DNA of 64,000 nt from Gottfriedia acidiceleris (GCF_002128425.1 NZ_NESS01000005.1:62001-126000); one strand, 5' to 3'. Shown: positions 17,089 to 26,864, numbered from the stretch's first letter. Notes: generated by a model from the sequence alone, not told the origin. A program made the numbers and translations.

Positions 17089-18930
17089 TTATATTGTTTT
17101 CCCTTTTATATCTAATCTTAACCTTTCATTTATACCATCTAGTTCCTTTTGTAATTTAACGATTTGTGAAATTTGAGCTTTCTTTTCTTCATCCGTATCT
17201 TTTTCTTCGGAATTAATTGCAGCTATTTCTAGTTGTATTTTAATTCGTTCATTTAATAATGTTTGTCGATCGTTTGAGATGCTCTGTCTACCATTCCATT
17301 CAGCAAAAGATCCCTTGAATTCATAAAGATTTCCATTTTCAATATGAATTACACGATTTGAGACCTTTTTTAGTAAATATGGATCATGTGACACTACAAC
17401 TACTGCCCCAGGATATGCAGCTAATGCTTCTTCAATTCTTTCTCTCGTGTGAATATCTAAATAGTTTGTTGGCTCGTCAAGCACTAGTAGATTAGCATCA
17501 GAAAAGTATAACTTTACGAAGGCAACTCTACATTTCTCACCCATGCTTAATTGAGCAATATTTTTGTAAACATCCTCTCTTCTAAAAAGGAAACATGCTA
17601 AAAGTGTTCTTGCTTCTGTTTCAGTCATATTTGGAAGTGATAAAATTTCATTTAATATTGTTGAATCCTCATTTAAAGCTTCAAGTTCCTGCATAAAGTA
17701 ACCTATTTTTAATTGAGGGTTATGTCGTACAGATCCGTTATTAGGCGTATTTAATCCTGTTAATAATTTTAAAAATGTAGATTTTCCAGAGCCATTTTTT
17801 CCAATTACAGCTAATCGATCTTCTCGATTTAATATAAAATCAACTTGGTTAAATAACGATTTTTCATCATATGAAAAATCAACTTTTTCAAAAGTAATCA
17901 TTTGTTTAGCTGAAAATGAATCATTTTCAAAGCTTGCTGAAATTGTTTTAGCTTCTTTTGGTTTTTCTACTTTTCTTTTCTCTAATCGTTCTAAATCCTT
18001 TTCTTTTGATTTAAATCTTAATGCGTTTTTTGCCGCTTTTTTCTTAGCAAAAGGATCCCGTTCACTGGCCGCATTATGCGAGCTTGTAAACCATTGTTTA
18101 TATTGATTAATCGTTTCAATTAGCTTTTTCTTTTCCGCTTCTTGTTTATCATATTGTGCTTGCTGAGTTTTTCGTTCATGTTCCTTTTGTATTTTGTATG
18201 TTGAATAGCCACCGTTATACTTAAATGTACCAATTTCCGTTAATTCAACAGTAACAGTCGCAACATCATCAATGAATTGTCGTTCATGAGAAATAAAAAG
18301 GACACTACCTTTAAAGTTTTGTAACCATTCCGTTAGCCATTGGATTGAGTCAGTGTCTAAATGATTTGTTGGTTCATCTAAAATTAGCAGTTTTGGTTCC
18401 TTCATCATGATTTTTGCTAATTTGACTTTTGTTTTTTGTCCACCACTTAATTGACTGAATGGGATATTCCATAACTCCTGCGGTAATTGAAATTTCTTTA
18501 AAACTTGATCTATTTTCGTTTCCCAATCATAGCCATCTAATTCTAAATATTTACTTAAACTCTCGTTATATTTAGCAAGATTTTGTTCGTTCGATAAATC
18601 AAGTACAAACTTTTCTAAGTTCTTTTTGATGATATATCGTTCTTTATCAAATGATTCGATCACTTCCCTTGCTGAAAAGTTTTCCTGATCCTCTTCATCA
18701 GTTAAAAGCCAGCCAATCTCATCTTTTGAATAATGAATTTGCAGCATTCCTTTTTTCAATGGAATATCACCTAATAGGGCATTAATAAACGTTGACTTTC
18801 CAACTCCATTTTCACCAATTAATGCTACCCTTTCACCTTCTTTTATGTCTAAGTTTCCATTTTCGAAAATTGTTTTTCCATTTAATTCTATTTCTATATT
18901 CGATGCTTTTATAATAAACATATACTTCAC
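17089..18930 (-). CDS. ABC-F family ATPase (ribosome-associated, possible antibiotic-resistance type)
   Basis: A 613-aa soluble protein with two ABC domains and no membrane segment. Domain 1: Walker A GENGVGKST (residues 39-47), LSGGQK signature, Walker B LLILDEPTNHLD. The linker (about 250-330) is rich in Lys/Glu/Gln, as expected for the P-site tRNA interaction motif. Domain 2: GKNGSGKST, the variant signature LSMGEK, then LLVLDEPTNYLD. A charged coiled-coil C-terminal tail (about 540-613) follows. ABC-F proteins act on the ribosome; some protect it from lincosamides, streptogramins or pleuromutilins. A leader with a terminator hairpin (18990-19020) is compatible with drug-induced attenuation, but a housekeeping role is equally possible. 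Confidence 0.85.
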   Translation of the reverse strand: MKYMFIIKASNIEIELNGKTIFENGNLDIKEGERVALIGENGVGKSTFINALLGDIPLKKGMLQIHYSKDEIGWLLTDEEDQENFSAREVIESFDKERYIIKKNLEKFVLDLSNEQNLAKYNESLSKYLELDGYDWETKIDQVLKKFQLPQELWNIPFSQLSGGQKTKVKLAKIMMKEPKLLILDEPTNHLDTDSIQWLTEWLQNFKGSVLFISHERQFIDDVATVTVELTEIGTFKYNGGYSTYKIQKEHERKTQQAQYDKQEAEKKKLIETINQYKQWFTSSHNAASERDPFAKKKAAKNALRFKSKEKDLERLEKRKVEKPKEAKTISASFENDSFSAKQMITFEKVDFSYDEKSLFNQVDFILNREDRLAVIGKNGSGKSTFLKLLTGLNTPNNGSVRHNPQLKIGYFMQELEALNEDSTILNEILSLPNMTETEARTLLACFLFRREDVYKNIAQLSMGEKCRVAFVKLYFSDANLLVLDEPTNYLDIHTRERIEEALAAYPGAVVVVSHDPYLLKKVSNRVIHIENGNLYEFKGSFAEWNGRQSISNDRQTLLNERIKIQLEIAAINSEEKDTDEEKKAQISQIVKLQKELDGINERLRLDIKGKTI

Positions 18931-19329
18931 TCCATCCGATTTTAAAATATAATTCTCTCTTAAAAATCAATCATTAAACGAGAGAAAATAAAAACACACA
19001 AGCAGTATCTGCCTGTGTGTAAATTGGATGTGTTTTAATAAGCCGGGTATATATTAAAAATATATACGTTGTTTATATTTCAAATGAAATGTAATAGTAA
19101 ATAACCCCCTGCATTTTACTACAATGGATTAATTTAATATTAATAACGGGCTCAAAAAATAGACATAGTTATCCAATTTCTCTGATTTCAGGCAGAGTAC
19201 TTTTTTGCTATAAAATTCGTTAGCTAAAAAAAGTTATCGGATATTGTACATAGTGTCTAAATTTGATGCCTCCTTAAAATTATTAATTACATATTAGCTT
19301 ACTTTTAGTATGATTTCAATGCTTTCTTT
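18931..19329. other. 399-bp leader/intergenic region upstream of the ABC-F gene
   Basis: It holds the hairpin at 18990-19020 and a very short ORF on the minus strand (MQGVIYYYISFEI, starting near 19117) without a convincing ribosome site. Nothing else was recognised. Confidence 0.4.
18990..19020 (-). terminator. terminator hairpin in the ABC-F leader (possible attenuator)
   Basis: Minus strand: ACACACAGGCAG, a short loop, CTGCTTGTGTGT, then TTTTTATTTT. It ends about 60 bases before the ABC-F start codon and about 310 bases after the thioesterase stop. It may end the thioesterase transcript or attenuate the ABC-F gene. Confidence 0.6.
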
Positions 19330-19824
19330 TTATTCTTTCCAAATTAATGCCAATTCCTTGCTCAATTTCTTTCTTAATTGGCGACTTTCTAATCGCTTAA
19401 ATGCTAATTGCTGTAATTTAACTTCTTCCTCAGTTTCTGGTATAACCTCTATTACTTTATGTGGTTTTCCATCTTTAAGTGCAACAAAAGTTACAAAACA
19501 TGTTGCAGCTACTCTTTTATCACCTGAAAGTAGGTCTTCGGCAGTTGCTCGGACAAATACTTCCATTGAGCTTGATCCTGTTAAGATCACGAACGATTCA
19601 TAATATATGCAGTCACTTTCTCGTACTGGACATAAAAATTCAACTGAATCCATCGATGCGGTAACACATTCCATTCTTGAATGCTTTGTAGCTGAAATGG
19701 AGGCAATTAAGTCCATTGCGGCAAGCATTTTTCCTCCGAATAATGTACCATGGTTATTTAAATCAGTTGGAAATATTCTACTACTATCAAATACTCTGGA
19801 TTCTTTTACATATCTACCATTCAT
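19330..19824 (-). CDS. acyl-CoA thioesterase (hot-dog fold)
   Basis: A 164-aa acyl-CoA thioester hydrolase of the YkhA/BACH type, releasing fatty acids from CoA. Motifs are the N-terminal FPTDLNNHGTLFGGKMLAAM, with the catalytic Asn and the Gly-rich helix start, the strand SMDSVEFLCPV, and VRATAEDL. ATG at 19824 is preferred because AGGGTG lies six bases upstream; a GTG three codons earlier overlaps that ribosome site. It begins 17 bp after the metE stop on the same strand, so read-through from metE is possible. Confidence 0.83.
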   Translation of the reverse strand: MNGRYVKESRVFDSSRIFPTDLNNHGTLFGGKMLAAMDLIASISATKHSRMECVTASMDSVEFLCPVRESDCIYYESFVILTGSSSMEVFVRATAEDLLSGDKRVAATCFVTFVALKDGKPHKVIEVIPETEEEVKLQQLAFKRLESRQLRKKLSKELALIWKE

Positions 19825-19840
19825 CGATTTCACCCTATCA

Positions 19841-22129
19841 TTAAATAATTGAATAATATTTTTCTCGGACTTTTTTCGCAGATTTTACCATATTTGATAA
19901 GGCATCTATTACCTCAGCTTCATTGCGAGTTTTTAAACCACAGTCTGGATTAACCCAAAATCTATTTGTATCACATACTTTTAAAGAACTTAAGATATTT
20001 TCTTCCATTTCCTCAATTGACGGTACCCTCGGACTATGAATATCATACACGCCTAGACCAATTCCAAATGGATAAGGGGACTCTTTTAAATAAGCAGAAA
20101 ATTCTTGATGACTTCTTGCATGTTCAATTGAAATAACATCTGCATCTAAATCAATAATTGTTTCCATAATATCGCTAAAGTTGCTATAACACATATGTGT
20201 ATGTATTTGCGTTTCATTTCGGACGCTTGAAGTAGCTAAACGAAATGCTCTCGTTACCCAATGTAAATATTGATCCCAATCTTTTCGCTTCAAAGGTAAA
20301 CCTTCTCGAATTGCGGGTTCATCAACTTGAATAATTGAAATGCCAGCAGTTTCAAGTGCTTTTACTTCCTTACGTAAAGCTAATGCAATTTCATTTGCTA
20401 TTTCCTCTCTTGTACGATCCTCACGGACAAATGACCAATTTAATATCGTAACCGGACCTGTTAACATCCCTTTGACTGGTTTAGTTGTTAAGCTTTGTGC
20501 ATACTCAGATTCATTTACAGTAATCGGATTTGTAAATTCGACTTTACTATAAATAATTGGCGGTTTAACACAGCGCGATCCATAAGATTGAACCCATGCT
20601 TTTTTCGTAAATGCAAATCCTTCAAGTTTCTCACCAAAATATTCAACCATATCAGTACGCTCATACTCACCATGTACTAATACATCCATATCAATATTTT
20701 CTTGAATTTCAATCCATTCTTTAATTTTTAATTTTATTTGATCCATATATTCTGATTCATCAATTGCTTTTTTCCGCCATTGCTGTCTTATTTGTTTAAT
20801 TTCCTTCGTTTGAGGGAAACTTCCAATTGTTGTCGTTGGTAAAACCGGTAAATTCATTACTTTATTTTGTAATGGATATCTTAAATGAAATGGTACTGGT
20901 CTTCTAAAATCTTCTTCATTAATCGATTCTAATTCATTACGAGTTGAGTGATTTTTTTCGCTAAGCTGTTTTAAATTTACTAAACAATTGCTTGCATATT
21001 TAATTTCGTTTTCAAATACGTTCGCTTTATTTATAAATAAACTTTTTAGTAAAACTAACTCTTTTAATTTTTCATCGGCAAATGATAATGCCTCGAATAA
21101 TGTTTCATTTAATAAATTCTCTTCAATTTTTGTAACTGGTACATGAAGCAAACTAGACGACGGTTGAATCCACCAATCTTTTGGATTTACTTCTTTTTTG
21201 AGTGAATTTAAAAAATCAATCGAATCATTTAAATCATTTCTCCAAATATTTCGTCCATTAATTATTCCTACACCTATTACTTTGTCATTTGGAAATCCGT
21301 ACTCAATAATCGATTGTAAATTTCCATCTTTACCATGTACAAAATCAAGACCAAGGCCAGCTACTGGGAACGAAATTAGTTCTTTATATTGTTCTACCGC
21401 TTCAAAGTATGTTTGAAGCATGATTGATAATGAAGGTACAGCTTTGGCAATTTGCTCATAAACTTCTTTCATAAAACGAATATCTTCATTTGATTCTTCT
21501 AACACAAAACATGGTTCATCAATTTGGACCCACTCAACACCTTCATTCTCAAGCTCTTTAAGCATTTGAATATAAAGGTTTACTAAGTTACTAATTATGT
21601 TTCGTTTTTCTTTTTCTTGGTAACCTTTAGCTAACTGTACAAATGTATAGATTCCTAGAATGACAGGTTTCGTTTTTATCCCAAGCTCAACTAGTGCCTC
21701 TTTGTATGCTTCTAGTGGTTTATTGAATAGTAATCTTGATTGCTTGTCTTTATTATATTCAGGAACGATATAGTGATAGTTTGTATTAAACCATTTCGTC
21801 ATTTCACAAGCTACAATGTTTTTACTACCTCTTGCTAATGCAAAATATGTATCTAGACTTGGTCTTTCATTTATGTCACCAAATCGACTAGGAATCCAAC
21901 CAAACATAGTCGCAAAATCTAATACATGATCATAATACGTAAAATCATTTACTGGAATTAGCTCAACACCTAAATCATGCTGTTTCTTTATTGAGCTTAA
22001 TCTCAGTGATTTCATTTCTTTTTCAAATTCTTCTTCATTCATTTTATTTTGCCAAAAGCTTTCTAACGTTTTTTTCCATTCACGATTTTCACCAATTCTC
22101 GGATATCCTAGATTACTTATGCATGCCAT
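19841..22129 (-). CDS. metE: cobalamin-independent methionine synthase
   Basis: A 762-aa enzyme that transfers the methyl group of methyltetrahydrofolate-polyglutamate directly to homocysteine. The two barrel halves are present (N-terminal LGYPRIGENREWKK; C-terminal TTTIGSFPQTKEIR). The zinc-binding set is intact near the C-terminus: HTHMCYSNF (His and Cys), ISIEHARSH (Glu) and NPDCGLKTR (Cys). The start follows GGAGAGGG. A cobalamin riboswitch (22289-22463), a 17-codon ORF and a terminator sit upstream. This is the expected logic: repress the B12-free enzyme when B12 is available and the MetH-type enzyme can work. Confidence 0.96.
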   Translation of the reverse strand: MACISNLGYPRIGENREWKKTLESFWQNKMNEEEFEKEMKSLRLSSIKKQHDLGVELIPVNDFTYYDHVLDFATMFGWIPSRFGDINERPSLDTYFALARGSKNIVACEMTKWFNTNYHYIVPEYNKDKQSRLLFNKPLEAYKEALVELGIKTKPVILGIYTFVQLAKGYQEKEKRNIISNLVNLYIQMLKELENEGVEWVQIDEPCFVLEESNEDIRFMKEVYEQIAKAVPSLSIMLQTYFEAVEQYKELISFPVAGLGLDFVHGKDGNLQSIIEYGFPNDKVIGVGIINGRNIWRNDLNDSIDFLNSLKKEVNPKDWWIQPSSSLLHVPVTKIEENLLNETLFEALSFADEKLKELVLLKSLFINKANVFENEIKYASNCLVNLKQLSEKNHSTRNELESINEEDFRRPVPFHLRYPLQNKVMNLPVLPTTTIGSFPQTKEIKQIRQQWRKKAIDESEYMDQIKLKIKEWIEIQENIDMDVLVHGEYERTDMVEYFGEKLEGFAFTKKAWVQSYGSRCVKPPIIYSKVEFTNPITVNESEYAQSLTTKPVKGMLTGPVTILNWSFVREDRTREEIANEIALALRKEVKALETAGISIIQVDEPAIREGLPLKRKDWDQYLHWVTRAFRLATSSVRNETQIHTHMCYSNFSDIMETIIDLDADVISIEHARSHQEFSAYLKESPYPFGIGLGVYDIHSPRVPSIEEMEENILSSLKVCDTNRFWVNPDCGLKTRNEAEVIDALSNMVKSAKKVREKYYSII

Positions 22130-22151
22130 TCTTTCCCTCTCCTTTTAACTA

Positions 22152-22194
22152 AAATAAAAAAGCATTTTTATCTCATTAGAGACAAAAATGCCTT
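22152..22194 (-). terminator. conditional terminator upstream of metE
   Basis: AAGGCATTTTTGTCTC pairs with GAGATAAAAATGCTT, then TTTTTATTTT, ending about 20 bases before the metE start. It is the likely expression platform of the riboswitch. Confidence 0.8.
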
Positions 22195-22247
22195 TAAGTT
22201 GGAAAACATAAATAATTAGAATACGTTAACTTAAGTTTTCTTTCCAT
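22194..22247 (-). CDS. 17-codon leader ORF between riboswitch and terminator
   Basis: ATG at 22247 has AGGGAGGTG six bases upstream, stronger than the site of many full genes. It encodes MERKLKLTYSNYLCFPT, and its stop codon touches the 5' arm of the metE terminator. A ribosome on it would cover the terminator arm, so translation and termination could be linked. The ribosome site follows the riboswitch closely and may itself be a target of riboswitch folding. Confidence 0.45.
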   Translation of the reverse strand: MERKLKLTYSNYLCFPT

Positions 22248-22288
22248 AAGGCACCTCCCTATCTCTCGTAGGTCAAACAGCGTCGTTA

Positions 22289-22463
22289 GAATAGGCAGGT
22301 CTCCTGACTTAAGAATCTTTGTAAATAAAAACCTTCCCTATCTTTAATAAGTGGCACCTTCTTATTTACTCCTCTATTACAGTGGCGGGACCGTGTTGGA
22401 TTTACACCAATCTTCCCTTTTAAGTAAATGATTTCATACTATGATCTTCATTTACACCTATTC
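22289..22463 (-). ncRNA. cobalamin (B12) riboswitch
   Basis: On the minus strand the closing stem GAATAGG/CCTATTC (22457-22463 with 22289-22295) encloses the conserved core: GGTGTAAATCCAACACGG, then GTCCCGCCACTGT, and the B12 box AAGTCAGGAGACCTGCC at 22294-22310. It binds adenosyl- or methylcobalamin in this family. Position upstream of metE fits repression by B12. Confidence 0.95.
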
Positions 22464-22483
22464 CCTACTATTTGGTTTTCATC

Positions 22484-22512
22484 ATTTTGTCATAAAATGT
22501 AATAATAGTCAA
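22484..22512 (-). promoter_or_regulatory. promoter of the metE leader
   Basis: TTGACT (22507-22512), a 17-base spacer and CAAAAT (22484-22489) on the minus strand, just ahead of the riboswitch. Confidence 0.5.
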
Positions 22513-22605
22513 AATATTTTTTATTATTTTTATATAAATTTTTATTTTAGATTAGATAAATAGGGGCGAGTTAGACATTCTTTATTTTTTAAGCTAACTA
22601 AAAAA

Positions 22606-22664
22606 TGCGTTCGTAATATAGGATCAACCAGTTTAATTTCTGTTTGACCTAATACTACGAACGC
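22606..22664. repeat. long imperfect hairpin, related to a sequence at 39130-39170
   Basis: GCGTTCGTA and TACGAACGC bound a roughly 55-base imperfect inverted repeat. It may end the APC permease transcript. Its minus-strand reading resembles 39130-39170, sharing GCGTTCGTA, AGGTCA and CTGGTTGA in the same order. Confidence 0.45.
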
Positions 22665-22742
22665 TTTGATTGTTTAAAAAATAGTTATTTTTATAAAATA
22701 GCTATGTTAAAGAATCTTCTTACAAACAAACTAAGTGATTAA

Positions 22743-24131
22743 TTAGTTAGCTATTTCTTCATCTGATTGTGCATCAATTGGTTTACGTTTTCCTATACCA
22801 AAAGCATAGAAACAAATGACAAGAATCGCCAAGAAAATAATTCCTACAATCAGCGAGATACGTGTGTCATCATTAAACCACATACCGATTAATACCAAAA
22901 TTAAATAGGCTAACGTTAAGTAGTTAGTGAATGGCGCAAAAGGCATTTTAAAAGGATGATTTTTAAGTTCATCTCCCTTTACTTTTCTAAAACGAATATG
23001 ACTAATTAGAATGACAAACCAAGGAATCATACCAGGAAGTACGCTTGCACTATATACATAAACGAATAAGTTTTTTGGTGCAATAAAATTTAAAATAACG
23101 CCAATTATTAAACCAATTAGTACACCAATCGTACCAAATAATGGCACTCCGTTACTTGAGACTTTTGTAAAATATTTTGGTGCTTGTCCATTTATTCCTA
23201 ATGTATAAAGCATGCGTCCTGCACTATAGATACCACTGTTACAGCCAGACATTGCAGCAGTGATTACTACAAAGTTAATAATTCCAGCTGCAGCAGTAAT
23301 ACCAAACTTTGCAAAAGTTACAACAAACGGGCTACCAATCGAATTTAGTTGATCCCATGGGAATACTGTTACAATAACAAAAATTGCACCAATATAGAAG
23401 ATTAAAATACGCCATATAAGACTTTGGATTGCGTCTTTTAATGTTTTTTTCGGATTTTCTGCTTCTCCAGCAGTAATACCAATTAATTCAACGCCTTGAT
23501 AAGCTCCAACAACAAGTGAAAGTGCAAAGAAGAAACCTGACCAACCACCTGTAAAGAAGCCGCCATTTTTCCAAAGGTTAGATATTCCAATCGCATTTCC
23601 TCCGTTTCCAAAGCCGAAGAAAATAAGACCAAACCCTGCAACAATCATCAATAAAATAGTAACAACTTTAATCATCGCAAACCAAAATTCAAATTCACCA
23701 AATGATTTTACTGAAATTAAATTTGCTGCACCAAGAATCACAATTGCAATAATTCCTGGTATCCAAGCAGGTAGATCTGGAAACCAGTACTTCATATATG
23801 CCCCAACTGCTATAATTTCTGACATTCCAACAATTACCCACTGGAACCAGTTACTCCATGCAGTCATATACCCTGCTAAAGGATGTATGTATTTATGGCC
23901 AAAAGTCGCAAATGAACCTGTACTTGGCTCAACGTATAACATTTCTCCCATAGCACGCATAATGAAGAAGATAAAAATACCCGAAATTGCATAAGCAAGC
24001 ATTACAGATGGGCCTGTCCAATGAATCGTACTTGTTGAACCCATAAATAATCCTACACCGATTGTACCGCCTAAAGCAATCATCTGAATATGGCGAGCCT
24101 TCAATCCTTTTTGTAATTCCTTTTGTGCCAT
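22743..24131 (-). CDS. amino acid permease (APC superfamily, AAT family)
   Basis: A 462-aa transporter with 12 predicted helices. The N-terminus [23 protein letters not shown] and the helix-3 segment [22 protein letters not shown] are signatures of the AAT family, which imports amino acids with protons. [19 protein letters not shown] is the conserved cytoplasmic loop. ATG at 24131 follows GGGAGGG; an upstream in-frame TTG overlaps that site. It lies upstream of metE on the same strand but is separated by the riboswitch region. The substrate is not deducible. Confidence 0.86.
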   Translation of the reverse strand: MAQKELQKGLKARHIQMIALGGTIGVGLFMGSTSTIHWTGPSVMLAYAISGIFIFFIMRAMGEMLYVEPSTGSFATFGHKYIHPLAGYMTAWSNWFQWVIVGMSEIIAVGAYMKYWFPDLPAWIPGIIAIVILGAANLISVKSFGEFEFWFAMIKVVTILLMIVAGFGLIFFGFGNGGNAIGISNLWKNGGFFTGGWSGFFFALSLVVGAYQGVELIGITAGEAENPKKTLKDAIQSLIWRILIFYIGAIFVIVTVFPWDQLNSIGSPFVVTFAKFGITAAAGIINFVVITAAMSGCNSGIYSAGRMLYTLGINGQAPKYFTKVSSNGVPLFGTIGVLIGLIIGVILNFIAPKNLFVYVYSASVLPGMIPWFVILISHIRFRKVKGDELKNHPFKMPFAPFTNYLTLAYLILVLIGMWFNDDTRISLIVGIIFLAILVICFYAFGIGKRKPIDAQSDEEIAN

Positions 24132-24303
24132 TCTATTCCCTCCCAAAGATAAGAAACTATCATCTCTATTTTGTATTGAAATGATGAAGCAAGTGTCACT
24201 TTTTTTATATCTAAAAAATCTAATCCCTAAAAATCATTGTTATGCAACATACCTTACAGTTAAAAAGCTTCTTCATTAACTATCATTATTAGCTATTAGT
24301 TTC

Positions 24304-25650
24304 CTAACCTACTTTTCGAATTGGACTGTCTATATCTTTCTTCCGTAATACACTAACATAATAGCCAAATATACCACCTATTATAGATGGAACGATCCAA
24401 CCTAAACCTAAACTATACATAGGTAGGAACTTAGTGAAAAAATTATGAATTACTTCAATTTTAATACCAGCCGAGTTTAAACCATCAAATAAACTCACAA
24501 TAAATGTTAAGATCAAGCTCCCCTGATACACTTCTGACCTACCATTAAATTTATAGTGTAAGAATGTTAAGAAAATTAAGGATATAGCGATAGGGTACAG
24601 TGTCATTAATACAGGGATTGAAACTTTGATTAATTGTGTTAATCCAATATTTGCAATAAGTGTACTAAACACAGTCATTATGATCGCAATCTTTTTATAA
24701 GAAATCGATGGAAACAATTCATGAAAGAAAGTAGAACAAGCAGTAATTAGACCTACACTCGTGGTCAAACATGCCACTGTAATCATTAATCCAAGTAATA
24801 TTGCCCCATAAGAACCAAAGTAATAGTCTGAAACTTTCGCTAAAACTTCAGCCCCATTTTCTAATCGACCGAGTTTCTCAACACTAGAAGCACCCATGTA
24901 AGAAAGAGCAGAATAGATTATTGCTAAAAGTGTTGCAGCTATTGATGTTGACTTTCCACAAACGATCATAAGCTGTTTTTTAGAAGTAACTCCTTTTCCT
25001 TTAATTGCATTCACAATAATAATTCCAAAAACAAAAGCTACAAGAGCATCCATCGTTAAATAACCTTCTTGAAAACCTTTAAAAAACACATTTGTTGAGT
25101 ATCCTTTAAATGGCTCTTGAAACTTTCCAATTGGATTAACAATAGCAATAACAACAAGCAATCCGATAAATGTTAATTTAATAGGGGTCAGAAATTTTCC
25201 AACAACATCAATAATCTTTGTAGGATTAAGTGATAACAAGCATGTAACTGTGAAAAATAAGATTGTAAATATGATTAATGCACCAGGATTTGCATCATTT
25301 GATAAAAAGGGTTTAACACCAATTTCAAATGATACATTCCCTGATCTAGGGATAGCAAAAAAAGGACCAATTGCTAGATAAAGAACCGTAGTAAATACAA
25401 TACCAAACAACGGATGTACACGTCTAGCTATAGATTGTAAATTTTTTTCACCTGAAAAAACAAATGCTGTAACACCTAGCAATGGTAATCCAACTCCAGT
25501 TACTAAAAAACCTGCATTGGCGATCCATACGTTTTTTCCGGCTAACTGTCCAAGTATAGGTGGAAAAATTAGATTTCCTGCACCGAAAAACAATGCGAAT
25601 AACATAAAACCTAGAATGATTATAAAAGAATTAGGTACTCTTGGTGACAT
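24304..25650 (-). CDS. brnQ: branched-chain amino acid:cation symporter
   Basis: A 448-aa LIVCS-family transporter of isoleucine, leucine and valine, with 12 predicted helices. Signatures are GFMLFALFFGAGNLIFPPILGQ in helix 1 and VLYLAIGPFFAIPRSGNVSFE in helix 3. ATG at 25650 follows CGGAG at nine bases; a TTG three codons earlier is an alternative. No T-box or leader was found upstream, so regulation is unclear. The gene sits between two other transporters as its own unit. Confidence 0.88.
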   Translation of the reverse strand: MSPRVPNSFIIILGFMLFALFFGAGNLIFPPILGQLAGKNVWIANAGFLVTGVGLPLLGVTAFVFSGEKNLQSIARRVHPLFGIVFTTVLYLAIGPFFAIPRSGNVSFEIGVKPFLSNDANPGALIIFTILFFTVTCLLSLNPTKIIDVVGKFLTPIKLTFIGLLVVIAIVNPIGKFQEPFKGYSTNVFFKGFQEGYLTMDALVAFVFGIIIVNAIKGKGVTSKKQLMIVCGKSTSIAATLLAIIYSALSYMGASSVEKLGRLENGAEVLAKVSDYYFGSYGAILLGLMITVACLTTSVGLITACSTFFHELFPSISYKKIAIIMTVFSTLIANIGLTQLIKVSIPVLMTLYPIAISLIFLTFLHYKFNGRSEVYQGSLILTFIVSLFDGLNSAGIKIEVIHNFFTKFLPMYSLGLGWIVPSIIGGIFGYYVSVLRKKDIDSPIRKVG

Positions 25651-25888
25651 AAACAACAACTCCGATTAATAATTTATATATTTTCAAATTGGACTAATTT
25701 TCAGACCAAACAATCTTACCTCACATTTTCATCAAATTCAATAATAATACTACAATAAATTTTTTGTTTTTCTGATGTAATAATATTTTGCTACAAATTT
25801 ATCAATTCTATTAAACCCAGTTCCGTAATTTAGCTACCGCTTTGTTGCCTATAGGGCAGTTAAGTTTAGATTCAAAGAAATATTTGTC

Positions 25889-25938
25889 AAAAAAAAAACG
25901 CACCATCAATTGTAGTTGTGTCTACAAATTTTGGTGCA
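25889..25938 (-). terminator. intrinsic terminator of the TSUP gene
   Basis: Minus strand: TGCACCAAAATTTGTAG pairs imperfectly with CTACAATTGATGGTGCG, followed by T9. It lies about 145 bases after the TSUP stop. Confidence 0.75.
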
Positions 25939-26083
25939 CTTCAAAAACGGGTTCTAATCTTCTACTATTGTATTTGATCGTTAAACTAGTTCATAACGAT
26001 CTATTCTATTTTAAGGTTTTAATCATTATTCCAAGATTCTACTATCATACTGTGGCCTTAGAACGCAGCACAGTTTTTTATAA

Positions 26084-26845
26084 TTATTGAATATAATCGT
26101 ATATATTCTTCGCTAACAATATACATGTTACTGCAATAAACAGGGCACGAACATAACCACTTCCTTTTTTTAGCGCAAATTTCGATCCACAAATCGCACC
26201 AGCAATTTGTGCAATTCCCATTATGATTCCATAAGTGAAGTTTACTTGTCCTAAAAACATAAACATTAACAAACCAGCAATATTACTACAAAAGTTTAAA
26301 AATTTCGCATTGCCTGCAGCCTTTAAAAAATCAAAACCAATCAACAAAAAAGAAAAAATTAAAAATGATCCTGTTCCTGGTCCGATGAATCCATCATAGA
26401 AACCAATCCCGAATATTGTCACTAAAAAAATAATGAAATGATGAATAGATAACTTTTTTGGTGTTGAGATGCTTCCCCAATCTTTCTTGAAAATAGTAAA
26501 GATCGCTACTGCTCCGAGCATTATCAACATCAACGGCTTAAGTAGTTCAGGGTTTAGTAAATGAACGGTGTAAGCACCAAACAATGAACCAATAAATGTG
26601 AGTGGAAAAAATCTAGACACTGATTTGAGATCAATTTTACCAGAACGATAAAACATATATGTACTCGTTAGAGCGCCAATTGTCGATGCTAGTTTGTTCG
26701 TAGCTACTGCTCCAGCAGGATTCAGTCCAGTGAATAATAATACAGGTAGTGTAATTAGCCCACCACCCCCTACTACAGAGTCAATAAATGAAGCTATAAA
26801 TCCAAAAACAATTAAAATAATTAATAAAGATGAATCTAAATGCAT
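26084..26845 (-). CDS. TSUP family (TauE/SafE) membrane transporter
   Basis: A 253-aa protein with about eight helices. The N-terminal motif FIASFIDSVVGGGGLITLPVLLFTGLNPAGAVATNKLAS and the second-half repeat GIGFYDGFIGPGTGSFLIFSF are diagnostic of TSUP, exporters of sulfite, sulfoacetate or other organosulfur anions. ATG at 26845 follows GAGAGGGTG; an in-frame TTG overlaps that site. It is divergent from a TrmB-family regulator with a perfect inverted repeat between them, which suggests local control. The substrate is unknown. Confidence 0.85.
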   Translation of the reverse strand: MHLDSSLLIILIVFGFIASFIDSVVGGGGLITLPVLLFTGLNPAGAVATNKLASTIGALTSTYMFYRSGKIDLKSVSRFFPLTFIGSLFGAYTVHLLNPELLKPLMLIMLGAVAIFTIFKKDWGSISTPKKLSIHHFIIFLVTIFGIGFYDGFIGPGTGSFLIFSFLLIGFDFLKAAGNAKFLNFCSNIAGLLMFMFLGQVNFTYGIIMGIAQIAGAICGSKFALKKGSGYVRALFIAVTCILLAKNIYDYIQ

Positions 26846-26864
26846 TTCAATCACCCTCTCCAAA

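Noticed and set aside
19330-22129. Several plus-strand ORFs opposite metE and the thioesterase
   Set aside because: They are antisense shadows of conserved proteins with no ribosome sites.
22194-22512. SAM riboswitch or T-box upstream of metE
   Set aside because: Neither the T-box GGGTGGNACCGCG core nor an S-box core is present. The B12 box and core define a cobalamin riboswitch.
25660-25841. T-box leader for brnQ
   Set aside because: A branched-chain T-box would be plausible, but no T-box core sequence or terminator is visible in the upstream region.
25842-26090. 82-codon plus-strand ORF
   Set aside because: It lies across the intrinsic terminator of the TSUP gene, has no ribosome site and has no protein-like pattern.
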